64,000 nt of DNA from Hypomyces perniciosus (GCA_008477525.1 SPDT01000013.1:171501-235500), one strand, 5' to 3'. Counted from the stretch's first letter, positions 44,473 through 55,851 are shown. Numbers and translations: made by a program. Notes: a model not told the origin generated them from the sequence alone.

Positions 44473-44743
44473 AGACAACAGAGGCCATGATAAAGGGCTA
44501 GAGAGCAAGGGATTTTAATAGCGACATGAAATATCAGTTGTAATATTAGACAATGGCGAAGAGGCGAGGATTCATTGAAGGCCGCAATATCGGAATATAC
44601 CGGAGCATCATTATGCCGAATCCGCTCCGTGAACTTAAGCTCACGATAGTAGTATCAACAAGTACTGTTCAATATCCGATATCCTTCAATTGCAATCATG
44701 TCCAGTCAATGGATACTCCCGTGCATCCCCTCCAATAAAGAAC

Positions 44744-45012
44744 TGTGACGGAGCGCGGCACAGCTATGTGGAGCATAGAGAGATGGGAAATGAAGCTTGA
44801 TTCTGTAAGAGAATATGCCGTACGAAGTAGTGGCCTCGCTATATATACACATAGCTAACACAAAGAAGAAGCGGAATATATGCGCTGTAAGCGCCTGCAT
44901 AGTCTGACACATCGCTTACGCGATGTGTATGTCAGCTCGTATCTGCTATGTAAGCAGATAAGAGCTCCCTAGCCCGTACTGGCGGTACGACCCTGACCTG
45001 CTCAACCCAACA
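44744..45012. mobile_element. Solo LTR copy 2 (269 bp) with 5-bp target duplication
   Basis: The element begins TGTGACGGAG and ends CCCAACA. It is flanked by perfect AGAAC repeats (44739-44743 and 45013-45017), so it is a complete solo LTR made by LTR-LTR recombination. It is homologous to 6161-6424, sharing the CTATATATACACATAGC core and the ACACATCGC/GCGATGTGT hairpin (44907-44928). Differences between the copies are mostly transitions. Confidence 0.93.
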
Positions 45013-45017
45013 AGAAC

Positions 45018-45575
45018 CTAGGCTGGCGGAAGTTTCTTGCCAACGGATACGAGGCAGGAAACGGCGTAAGTATTATCTACAGCCACTTCCCGCGCCATCA
45101 ACACTGAATATGTATTCTGGACTTATTGCCTGAATACGGTGCGGTACTTTCAGTGTTGTCTCCTGCTTGTCTCGCAATCCTGGGCCAGGTTTCACAGAAA
45201 GGAAGAAAATATGGTCTAAATAGCACATTGCATCTCAGCATCATAAAATCAGCTAAGCAAATAGGGCTAAGTAGAGAACTCGTAGACGATATATAAGCTA
45301 AAGGCTTTCATACTATACCATAGCATTATTCTCGGTGAAATTAGGGAGGATAACATAAAAGAGTGGAACGACTTGCATTTTATGTAAAAGTCTAAGTAAA
45401 CGGCGGATGGTCAGGCATCTTTATATACATAAGAGGTACATAGGAAATAGTACTGTTGTCAGCACTATTTCAGGTCCTTGTGGGGTCACTGTAAATAGGT
45501 AGTCCAAAACCTTGCCGCCATATTGAACCGTTTCGCTGTTGCGCTGATGTCCGCAGTTAGGTAACACTATACGGA
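45018..45575. other. Intergenic region between LTR and MITE
   Basis: No gene is seen. A 10-bp inverted repeat CAACACTGAA/TTCAGTGTTG lies at 45099-45108 and 45149-45158. Confidence 0.45.
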
Positions 45576-45796
45576 CAAACGGGTGACAATAAAGCAGGGA
45601 CCACAAGACACCTACTCCTACTATTGCCACAGATTAGTCTTATTGCTACGGATATCTCTTATTACTGCGGATATCCCTCATTGCTATAGATATCTCCCAT
45701 TACTATATTCTAGATAACCGTTGTTTATGCACAATGAAACACTTACTAATATGGTATCTATGTTTTTGCAGTCCCTGTTTTATTGTCACTCGTTTG
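45576..45796. mobile_element. MITE copy 2 (221 bp) with 5-bp target duplication
   Basis: The ends are CAAACGGGTGAC (left) and CAAACGAGTGAC (right, reverse complement). The match continues through AATAAA and CAGGGAC, about 30 bp with four transition differences. Flanking ACGGA repeats (45571-45575 and 45797-45801) are a candidate target duplication. Inside are five exact-period 19-bp units at 45621, 45640, 45659, 45678 and 45697. It belongs to the same family as 36122-36363. Confidence 0.87.
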
Positions 45797-46144
45797 ACGG
45801 AGTAAGGTTGATAGAGTTGCATCCATAGTAAAGCTTATCTATCGTGTTTAGATTCAACATCCACCTCTCGCGAGATACTCGTACGAGTAACATCATCGTC
45901 AACCCCAGGTTCGTTCGATGCTGACGATGTGGAACTCGTTTCGGATAATTAGAAGCTAGTAGTATCTATTCCGGAGCTTCCAAAGAGAGTGGAGATAGCG
46001 CGGAGCAACACTAGGGTTAGCTTCAATTTCACCAAGCTCTAAATGCGCACCTTTATCTCGGCAAATCCATTTCCAAACCAACTACGGAGTACTACCTAGG
46101 AATGCTTCCTAGGACCTTTGGTAACCATCAAAGGCAATATAACG
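45797..46144. other. Leader region of the gag-like ORF
   Basis: This stretch has one TACGGAGTA motif (46083-46091) and an 8-bp palindrome CCTAGGAA-TGC-TTCCTAGG (46095-46113), which ends 31 bp before the gag-like ATG. No LTR is found. Confidence 0.45.
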
Positions 46145-47578
46145 ATGTCATCCAACACAATTATACTTAAATCCTACGAGGACTGGCCACGCTGGCACTT
46201 ATACTTCGAATCAACAGCGAAAATCCTCGGCGTCTGGCACTATGTCAACCCTAAGAGCGCGAAGAAGAAGACACTGACGGAACCACCTCTGTTTTGCTAC
46301 GAGGATGAAGTCAAGAACATCAAAGACGAAGCTCTCGACGTACCACTATTCCAGATGCTTGAAGTCCGCCGCCTAGAATATCAGATCAGGCGGGATGACT
46401 ACATCGCCGAAAAAAATGCTTACAACGACCTCAGAAACTGGGTTTGGGAGACTGTCGACAAAAGCCTGCATTCGAGCCTCTGGCAAATGGACGACCTCAG
46501 GGATGTTGTCGTGGCCTTGAGGAACAATGTTGGCTTCTCAGAGGTGAACTACATCATGCTTATTCAGCAGAGATACGTCAAGGTCCTTCGCCAAGCCAAT
46601 CCACGAATGCCCGTGACCGATTGGATAGCCAAATGGTTCGACGTGTACGCAGAGGCCAAACGCCTGGCGATTTCAGAGGTCTCTGGCCGCTATGGTCTCA
46701 ATACGTTCCTCGATGCGGCTATGGTATACCTCCCTCAATGGGCAGAGACACAACAATGGGAACTCTATGAGGAGAAGGAAGGCACACTCCCTATGACACT
46801 GGATAGTATCGCTTGCCGCTTCCAGATGAAAATCAATGCCATGGAGATTTCACAAGGCTCAAACTCTTCTTCAACCGCCGACACGAAGAAGAGGGATACG
46901 GAGGGATATGAATGTGCCTGCGGTATTGCCAGACATAAACACAGCTGGAAGGCGACAGAGTGCTTAGCCTGGCAGCTGGCCGTCAACGGAGTCGCCAACC
47001 CACCAAGAGAGATAAAGCAAAGCCGGGTTGACCGATGCAAAAGGGCAATGGATGACCCACGCTGGAAGCAAGTGGTCAATACTCTTCGCAAGAAAAAGCC
47101 AAAAGGACCGGAGAACGACAACGCAGAAAACCCGCCCGTCCCAATAGTGAATATTGTCACTGACAACGGTCAGGATGAATCCGCAACACCGGAGGCTCAT
47201 CCCCTCTTCAACTTGACCGTCTTTTCTACCTGCTCCAACACCCATTTGGTGAACAAGCTGGAACTCTTGGAGGACGTAACAGAAGTCGATCCAGCGGAAA
47301 TGATCCTGGTCGGTACCGAGTCTGTCCGCGTCACCCACCGAGGCAAGAGGATCATTAAGAACAGGTGTCATGGTCCAAACGGGAAGAACACGTGCAACAT
47401 AGAGTTGAGGAACGTAGCCTTTGTGCCCGGTTTCCACACGAACCTCTTGAGCGCTACTAGGTTTCGACAGTCGGGTTATTGGTTTAGTACATGGGATAAC
47501 ACGCTACGCCACGGCACAATGGCGAACAACGAAGTGATGATGGACATGAAGTCGATGCATGGTGCTATTGTAATGTAA
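46145..47578 (+). CDS. Ty1/copia-type gag-protease remnant, intact ORF
   Basis: This is a 477-residue uninterrupted ORF. The N-terminus reads like copia gag (ILKSYEDWPRWHLYFESTAKIL). A CCHC-type knuckle-like segment occurs at YECACGIARHKHSW...C. A protease/pre-integrase segment ends at FVPGFHTNLLSATRFRQSG. The protease active site, normally D-S/T-G, reads FSTCSNTHLVN, so the catalytic Asp is gone. After the stop there is no integrase, RT or RNase H, and no LTRs flank it. Unlike the RIP relic at 5.2 kb, it has no in-frame stops. It could be a truncated young insertion or a domesticated gag. The ATG at 46145 is the first in frame. Confidence 0.75.
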   Translation: MSSNTIILKSYEDWPRWHLYFESTAKILGVWHYVNPKSAKKKTLTEPPLFCYEDEVKNIKDEALDVPLFQMLEVRRLEYQIRRDDYIAEKNAYNDLRNWVWETVDKSLHSSLWQMDDLRDVVVALRNNVGFSEVNYIMLIQQRYVKVLRQANPRMPVTDWIAKWFDVYAEAKRLAISEVSGRYGLNTFLDAAMVYLPQWAETQQWELYEEKEGTLPMTLDSIACRFQMKINAMEISQGSNSSSTADTKKRDTEGYECACGIARHKHSWKATECLAWQLAVNGVANPPREIKQSRVDRCKRAMDDPRWKQVVNTLRKKKPKGPENDNAENPPVPIVNIVTDNGQDESATPEAHPLFNLTVFSTCSNTHLVNKLELLEDVTEVDPAEMILVGTESVRVTHRGKRIIKNRCHGPNGKNTCNIELRNVAFVPGFHTNLLSATRFRQSGYWFSTWDNTLRHGTMANNEVMMDMKSMHGAIVM

Positions 47579-48233
47579 TCCCGCGGATTCCTACGAGCAC
47601 CTAGTATATAAACCCTCGGAGAAATATGCGCTATCTCATGTGACGGGATAGTCAGCTGAGATGCACTCGGAGCAAACAAATATACCATCCCATTGAATGT
47701 GATAGGACACTGTCCCCAGTGTTTTAACCTTAGCAGTTAATCCCTTTTTTTCTATGTGATGGGAAAAGAGAGTTATTTTAGATCCCACTGATTTAAATGT
47801 CATCTTCGATGTAGTATCCTCGCTCTCGAGGCTGCTCTTAGACCAATGAAAGGCAAACTTTGTCCCAGGTGGTTTCATCGCCCGGCACGGGCCGATATGA
47901 CCTCCGGATAATAATGCTACTACTGCTATAGAGGAGTAATTGGTCTCAATCGAGCCAGGCTTCATATAGCCACTGCAACGCATTAATGATTGCAGTAATA
48001 AATGATAATACTCAGTGCAATTGGACGCCTCATACACCGTAAATCTTCGTTAGAATGGCTTCATAGCAGCGTGCACACCGAATAAACAGTCAAACCGAAA
48101 CATGAACATGAGTACCTAGATAGCTATTCCAATAAAGCTTAAATTACCAACCAGAAGTACACGAGACGCCACGCATTAATGAATGCAGCGCGGCCCTCAA
48201 CAGAAGATGTCGCGATGACGAATCGCAATTACT
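47579..48233. other. Intergenic region
   Basis: This 655-bp stretch contains a 133-codon open frame on the minus strand (47636-48037). It has scattered Cys and no recognised domain. I do not call it a gene. Confidence 0.4.
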
Positions 48234-49157
48234 TTATTCATCTCCTCCGGCAGTGACCGCCTTGGGCTCTGGGGTCTCTGTCGCATGAGGGACATCAGGC
48301 ACCTCAGACACCTCAGGCGCCTTGACAGCTTTGACTGGGGCAGAGACCTCAGCGGTCTCCTCCTCGCCGTCATCTCCATTGGCCTCGTCTTCGATGCCAT
48401 TGGCATATTCAGCATCATCAGCGTCCTCGGCATCCTCGGCCTCTTCCTCTGCTTCTTGTTCCTCCTCTTCCTCGGCAGCATCGCCGTTGGGGATCTCCTC
48501 GTCGGATGCCTCAGACGTCTTACGCTTCTTCGCGGGTGGATGGTGGCCTAGAGATGCGTCAGTGACCAGTGTCAAGCTTGCGGTTGATGCGACACCTCGC
48601 AAAATCGAACGATAGGAGAGCGCGAAATGTTCAATAAGGCGCGCATGATCGCGTCAAGAATGCGACCAGACGGAGATAGAACAGGGGGTAGGAAAGCGGT
48701 GCTGCTGGGCGGAGAGTCTGGCTTACCATTCACACCGTTCGTCCCGGCCTCCTCGGCGCCTTCGGCTTCAGCCTCCTCATTGCCCTCTTCATCATCATAT
48801 TCCTCTTCGGCGTCTTCATCATCTTCGCCTTCATCTTCATCTCCAGTAGAGATGTATCTAATCACATCTTGTTAGTATACGTTTTGACACGAGATCCGAG
48901 ATGGCAAGGTGCGATATCCAGAGCTGTCACCATGAGCGCGCGACACCCCCACACGCATAGCTAGCTAGCTGCAGGACTATGAACAATAGCGACGAATTGA
49001 TAATGCTGCGCGTGTATCGCGACAAGGCGAGCTTCATCAAAACGCTGTGATGGGAGACAGGATCGACTTACTCCTCTTCCTCCTCACCGTCGTCTTCTTC
49101 GGGGAGGGAGACAAGCTCCTCATCCTCATCCTCGCGCCCTCGCTTGCGGGTAGACAT
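48234..49157 (-). CDS. Small highly acidic protein, probably nuclear
   Basis: Exons on the minus strand are 49072-49157, 48727-48857 and 48234-48547, giving 176 residues; both introns are GT-AG and keep the frame. The protein starts MSTRKRGREDEDEELVSLPEEDD, continues with long Asp/Glu tracts, has a nuclear-type PPAKKRKTSEASDEE (about residues 75-90), and ends in a Pro/Val/Glu tail. Composition suits a histone- or ribosomal-protein-binding chaperone or nucleolar protein, but no domain identifies it. I do not recognise the family. Its introns (214 and 179 nt) are long for this window. On the plus strand the upstream region (49262-49375) is almost pure purine, that is, a CT-rich promoter/leader on the gene's own strand. 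Confidence 0.65.
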
Positions 49158-52100
49158 TGTGGGTGGTATTTGTAAGATGGAGTTGCGATTGGGTGGTTGT
49201 AGACGGCGCTGAGCGGATGCTCCCAACAACAGTGGGAGGAACAGGAAGCTTATATAGTAAAAGGACGATGGGAGAGAGAAAAAGAGAAGAGGAGAGAGGA
49301 AGAGAGAGAGCGAGAAGGGGGGGGCAGAAAGAAGAGAGAGAGGGCGAGAGCGCGCGAGCGCAGCAGAGGGAGGGTGGGAGGCACGGGGCAAAGCTTACAG
49401 TGCTCTGCAGTCTTACTACAACTGGGCTGGCCGGTTGGCTGGCTGGCTGGTTGGCTTTGTCTGGGGGAGCGGCATTGCTGCTTGTCGTGCCACTGTGCTG
49501 TCCTGCTCCTCTCTCACGTATGGTACGAGTGTGTACTCGTGCTGGATGTACCCAGATAACTAATTGCAGGTACCGTCAGTGGGCTTGCGCCGCCTAAACT
49601 CACGCGGTGGCCCAGCATGTTGCTCCAGCGTCGTCACCAGCATAAGGGCAGCGAGTGACACCGGGCCGGATGGGGGGGAGACTTCTGGAGACTTCTGAAG
49701 GAGGGAGAGGCGTGTGCGAAAGACGCAGCGGAAGAGGGGAGCGAGCCTCGCCCAGCCTTTTAGACACGGCTCATCACTCTCTGCAGCAAAAGAGCTGCAG
49801 CACAGCTGTTTGCGCAGACCGGCAGCCTGAGGCCAAAAATGGGGGCCGCCCACGTCCTTGGGCGTGTGCAGATGAACGGAGCTGAGCAACGAGAAGCTCG
49901 GGTCCAGACTAGGCGCTGTGGTTGGCTGTGTGGTGAAAGCTTCAGCGGACTCCATCCACTAGGCACACACCTGTAGGTGTAGTTGACACACCTTGGTCCA
50001 GAAACGGACTAGTACTGGGTGCCTTGAAAACCGAAGGTACGTACCGGCAGTTAGTTACTGTTCGAAGGCGTCATCATCACTGTCACGATTGATGGTCACG
50101 TGATAGCACTACCACTAGTACCACTAACACTCCGTCTCCGTACCTCGTGTTAGGATCAGAAAGCTCCAGGACCTCGGATATCAGCATTCCGGCTGCCTAT
50201 CACTGCCCATCACTGCCAATCACCTCCACTCGGCTGTCTCGCGTGCTCAAGTGAACCAGGCCCATAATACGGAGTACTTGCGGAGTACTCCGTCCATACA
50301 TACGATGAAATGGAGAAAGACAGCCCTGTTTATCGTGTGTACTGCACTGTGTGGGATTTTATCAGTTTCCGCCCCTGATGCAAAACACCCCCAATAGATC
50401 GCCTATCGTCGGGCCGCACCAATGCACGTTGTCACAACATTTCCTCTTCTGGACATGACATTCTCCCTTATTCGGCCACGAATGGCGCTATAAAACGCTC
50501 CACAACGAGCACATTTCCCACAAGCTCTCTCCGCTCCACATACTCCGCAGTCGTCGAGGCATTCCACCTTGTTTTTTAAACTGCAGAAAACGTTTCTTTT
50601 CTTGATCTATTAATACTTCCCCTAGAGCAGACATAAATTATACTAGCACTTGCTAGAAGAATGCCTGAATATCGGAGATAATACATTTACACCAACTCCG
50701 AAACGACCAGTTGCTGTTCCTTCATCTCTATGCGCTTATGCTTAGGAGTTAAGTGCTTACGTCTCCTGCCCAGTTTTTAGATGGGTTGTCTGTGTAATGT
50801 GTACATGTTGTGGTGAACGCGTTGCTTGTTTCTGCCTACTATCTCCTGGGCTAAGCATTAATACTAAGAACATTACGGAGTACAGAGTACTCCACTGGGT
50901 ATTATCTATTTGCTACTCCTTTAGGTGCGTGCAGCATATTGGCCGCAATCGGAGTATTAATGCATCAGTGTCTCTGGTAATGCACTGTACTTCGTATTCT
51001 ATGTACTGATAGTAGAGTACACGTAGGAAATATGAGATTAATTCTCTACATTCTCCAGTAGCACTCGTGCAGCCAACTAGGCAACCAATAGGAAACGTAG
51101 CAATACTTCTCACATCGTTAGAATCATACCTAAAGAGAATATATAATCGAAGCTTGCCGCGCAAGTACTAATAAACCGACACTAATATGACCTTTTATCG
51201 CGGGAGCGGCGCGAACAAGTCGCCGAACGCTGCTGTCCTTGCATTAACGTAGAATTTTGGAAGCATCTAGATGATCCTACGTAGCAGCGTAGGCACTTGC
51301 ATCGCCGCGTCGTAGCATTCTGCCAATGGACTACGGGCGTTCACTGATGCGAAGATGCATGTCTCAGCACACTGCATGCTGAGGTGGAGGCTCTGGCACA
51401 TCGGATAGCCTCCGACAGGACAACCCTATTATCCGATGGCCCCATGTGACGAAGGCTTGATTTGTCTAATTTGACCAAGTCCAGAACCAAATCTTGCCTT
51501 TGATGACATCAACGGTAATAGTATTCCCTCCGCTCATAGTGGCTGGCTTCTTGATGCGGCTTTCCGGACCGCTGTCCAAGAGAATGAGTGGAGTCGCGGC
51601 GGCACACTCCTGCTGCATCCTCAGCATGACGGATTCGACAGAGGGAGAGAAGCTGGGGAAATAAAACATTAAAACTCTTGGAGGCTGATCGATGCATGGT
51701 AAGTCCTAAACCGAAAACCAGCATAAATGTGATTAAATATCCGTTGCCGGACTGTAGTCAGCTATGAGTCTCAACTCAAGGTTGGCCTTGAATGCCTGAC
51801 AACCAGTTGCTGGAGCTGCTTGATGGTGAAGGTGAGAATTATCGGTGGCCTTTCGTATGAGACTGTATTACTGCAAGTACTGATACATGCTATCTCATCA
51901 ACTCTCATTATCATTGTGCAATGACAAGGTTCACGAACGATACGTGTGAGGGGTAGTGGAGATACCCCACAATCCATCTTTCGGCTGAGGCCTAGGGAGA
52001 TTAACGAATGGCGTTATTGACCATTGTTGGGAACGCAGTCCAATTGGTTGCTGTGAATTTTCTTAGCGAATCTAAGAAGTTGAGCCAGGCAAATTGATGC

Positions 52101-55100
52101 AGCTATGTATGTACTAGCCATGGGATAACAATGATAAGGTCATAGAAAATTAGCTGGAGACAAGATCCAAGGTCCCCACAGGTTCATCACCAAAACAGTA
52201 CACGTACATAGAAAGGGAGAAAGGGAGTGAAACCCCATTAAACTCCGACGTGGATATCGCTGCATGTTAAAGATTTACCGAAATTTATATCAAAATGAGA
52301 AAAGAGAACACAGAGCGGGGGTTGGGAGAGCGGCATCTCAATGCAAGGGATTTTCATAGGAGCTGAAATGGCGACAACAAGGCTGCCAATAGGTGGCGAG
52401 ATATAAACAGCCTGAGACGGAACGAGACAGACAAGGGGGTTTCCGAATCCGAGAGCAGTCGTTTGTAGTTGAGACCTACGTAAAAAAAGAAAAAACAATG
52501 AGAGAAAAAAAAGACATTTAATGTGATGTGCATATTCGAGACATATTACTTTCAAAGTTGCAGACCAACAACAGGGTAGGCTGGCCGGTGAAGCTGCAAA
52601 CATCACGCCACGGAGCTGTGCCCTCGACATATCCAATAAGTAAAAAAAACGACAAGACGAAGAAGAAGCAAATGGTTGGGTTGCACTCGGTTAACACGCA
52701 TCATGCACGCTGTGGTGATGGCCAAGGTAGTACTCCCTACGGATTTGAAGAATTTGTTTGGCTGCTTGGTTGCTTGGCAGCTGGCCACAAACGCAATGTC
52801 GAAACCCAACAGTTGAAGGGATGAAAAATTCTCTAGTCAGAAGTGGTGTTACAAAAAAGAAAACATGAAGCATAGGTGCTTTTGCTATAGGGTTGTACTC
52901 GTCATGACTTGTGTTGGTTGGTTCCATAGCAAAGTCTTATCAGAGAAGCCATTGGTATCTTGCATTGTTGGTGTGTTTGGTTTAAGGACGGACGAGATAT
53001 CACTGCTAGTACTCCGTGCCCTACCCTAATACGGAGTGGTAGGTACTATAATCGGGCAACAGAGCGAAGTGGGAAAAGGAAATGAGCAGATGCTATTACC
53101 CGCGTTTTTAGACCCTTCGGTGTTTTTTGTTTGTTTGCTTACGAGGATGTTTCTCTACGGAGTTCCCCGTATCATCCACGCGCCGATCCGGAGAGTGGCG
53201 ACCGGGCCGAGACAGGCTAGCAGTAGAAAGAGAGAGATAATAATGACAGTGATAATGGAGGACATATTAACTTCAGGGAAGGATGGGAGTTAATCGTGTC
53301 CCGAACATGCGGAATGCTTAGTCAAAATTTGAAAATACTACGAAACAATGCATATATGCTCACGAGCATGTTGTACAAAATGCTACTCCGTGCTCCGTAC
53401 CAAGTACTCGTATCATATCATACATGCAATCGCACGCACACAGACACAGACAGGCAGGCCGACGTCCAATTTAGGCGGCATAAACCATATGCGTACGCGG
53501 CGTGGGGAATGCACGTCCCCTGAGTCAGGATCAGAAAAACCTGAAATCGCCTACGGAGTAATACGGAGTATGCAAGGCACAAGCTTGAACCTACAAGGCA
53601 CAGACCCCCTGCTTTTGACCGGGGGGCGTTGCTGGTTGCTGCAGAATGAAGTTGCTCTCCTTCGTCTCATCAATTCTGTCATTGTGATGGAATGCTCATA
53701 GTATCGGGGGAAATGCAAACTAGCAAGGAGGACGGAGTCGTCTAGACATGGTCGCGTCTGGAGAAAATGAAGAAAGGGCCGAGAAGAGATTGCAAAACAC
53801 AACACAAAACAGTTGCTTCAGACAAGACAGCTTCGTGGTGTTGTTGTTGGTGTTGTTGATAGACAGACAGACAAACGGATCAGATAAGTCCGCGTCCAAA
53901 CGTTCCACGCATTGCCTCCAATCAAATACCCCCGCACTTGTTTGAAAAAAATGCATGTACGTAGCCGGAGTTTCATGATCAGCCCGGCCATTGAAGAAAA
54001 AGCAAACAGAGATGCCATGAAGCTGAATTGACAGATCAGATGCAGTAGTAGTACTAGTAGTAGCTGGCATCGCCATGTGGTTTCCTTCTTACCGAGCGCC
54101 TGACATGTTCGAAACAGGCTGGCTATGCGAGGAGGCAGAAAAAGGTCCTTGTCGGTCCGTCGGTCTACCAAGTGTTCAGTACGGGCGTTATATTATTCCG
54201 TCGTCCTCGTATAGTACTTATTGTACTATACGTGTATTATTTCGTGATTACGGACGAAGCGAGTCGTACATAACTAGATGGTACGAAGTAGTAGTAGTAC
54301 TTCGTAGAGCACGGACGCAGGAGAAGTCGCCCACTGTACTTCGTAACATTCATGTAGAAATCAACCAAGTGCGGGCAGCTTGTTGGAAATGGCGGATGGA
54401 ATGAATGTCTACTAATTAATAATTGATGCGCAAATATCATCCATCTAGTTTAGTTCCGACATAAGAAACGCGCTGTGTTTATGAGGCGTGTCGATCGATG
54501 AATGAACGACATCATGAATTTATGAAGACGCATCCAATCTCATTTACCTGATATGCTAACGATATGCTAGCCATTAAGAAGCGCACGAAGGGGAGCAATG
54601 GAAATGGGAATGGGTGCATGGGATGGCTGCACGATCGGGAAGCCCAGGGCTTTTTGCCATGCAACTTCCATGCAACGCTCGCCAGGCACCAGAAGCCAGT
54701 TGGAGGGACGCGCTGGACGGCCTCCACAGCACCTGCAGCCATAGCGCTTGGAACAGTGGAGGCACGCACCTCCAGGGAGTGGCAGCGCGCTACCGCGACG
54801 CTACCGGTGGTTCAGAGTGCACCCTGGTCGGCATTCCTTTTTTGCCCTCGGTTGGACGTCAACTCAGGGCGCAACGAATGACCAGCGCAGCACGCATGCT
54901 TCACAAATTTTGCCCTGCGCACCACCCCCTCAACCACGCAGTGCGGCCGGAAACCTTCATATCTACGGCTCGAACCCCGCGAGCTGGTGCTACGGACGCT
55001 GCTGTCTGGGGTGCATCGCCTTTGTCGGCGCGGTCATTGGAGCCCGTTGCGTTGCGTGCCTCTCATTACTGCTGACATTTGCGAGTCAGCTCCCTATTTT

Positions 55101-55851
55101 TTTTCCCCTTAGGGGATTGTTAGACAGACAGCCTACGGAGTACCTGGAACTCGTATGTATTACTCCGACACCACCTAAGCTAAGGTTATTTTTTCCTCTC
55201 GATGACGGCTGCCCTCCACCACTCTCTCCCTACTTCCAAACTAACGGCACGGCGCGACGACACCAGCAACACCACAATTCTTCGGTCCGACAGCATATTC
55301 ATTCGTTGATGCGTCCTGCGCAAAGTGCGTCTGCGACGACCTGTGCAGGTCTGTGACTCTGCGGCCTCACCTCTCTCTGTTCTCGCCGCCTGCTGTTGCA
55401 TGCTTCCGCTCCTTCAACAAGGAAACTCCGTCCCGACCATCCCGACTGCCGCGCGCTCACTCGACCCATGCGGACATATCCCGTGATAGGCCTGATTCAC
55501 TCCTTCATCTTCGACCGACTCGAGCCGATTTGATTCCTCCGGCGAGACCGCAAGCCAGTTGACCACTGACCACCACACCCGTCGAGATACCAAGTACACA
55601 CGCTCTTTCGATAACGACCTCCGAAACATCTCCTGCTCGGGCGGCAATGGCACAGCGCTTCACAGCTTTGACTCCAGCACCGAATCCACCTATGGTCGAA
55701 TGCTGCTGCTAAGACTGTAGCACGCATCATCGATTCCCCATCGGACGCCGTAGCCGCAACCGCCAATTCGCCGAGAAACACATATCGTGGCCTTCCCGGT
55801 TGATTGTCAGAGCCCAGCTGCACCGTCTGCCGTCGCTGGGCTCCAAGAGTC
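49158..55851. other. 6.7-kb gene-poor region
   Basis: No open frame here has a recognisable domain, and I found no convincing spliced gene or RNA gene. It holds a purine-rich tract (49262-49375), TGGC tandem repeats (49425-49455), five perfect TACGGAGTA motifs (50268, 50874, 53552, 53562 and 55134) and several TACGAAGTA variants (about 50990, 54278, 54297 and 54336). It also has one TATA-like CTATAAAAC near 50490. The last ~600 bp before 55852 are CT/CG-rich and are probably the leader of the TBC gene. Long regulatory DNA, non-coding transcripts or old repeats are all possible. Confidence 0.5.

Noticed and set aside
47636..48037. 133-codon open frame on the minus strand downstream of the gag-like ORF
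   Set aside because: No domain, no strong start context and no signal peptide. It may be chance, so it is kept only as intergenic.
54960..54985. GGTTCGAGCC-like B box on the minus strand
   Set aside because: The T stem does not pair and no A box or acceptor stem fits, so it is not a tRNA.
54564..55356. Overlapping open frames upstream of the TBC gene
   Set aside because: Several frames are open at once because of GC-rich composition. None has a domain, and they probably lie in the TBC leader.
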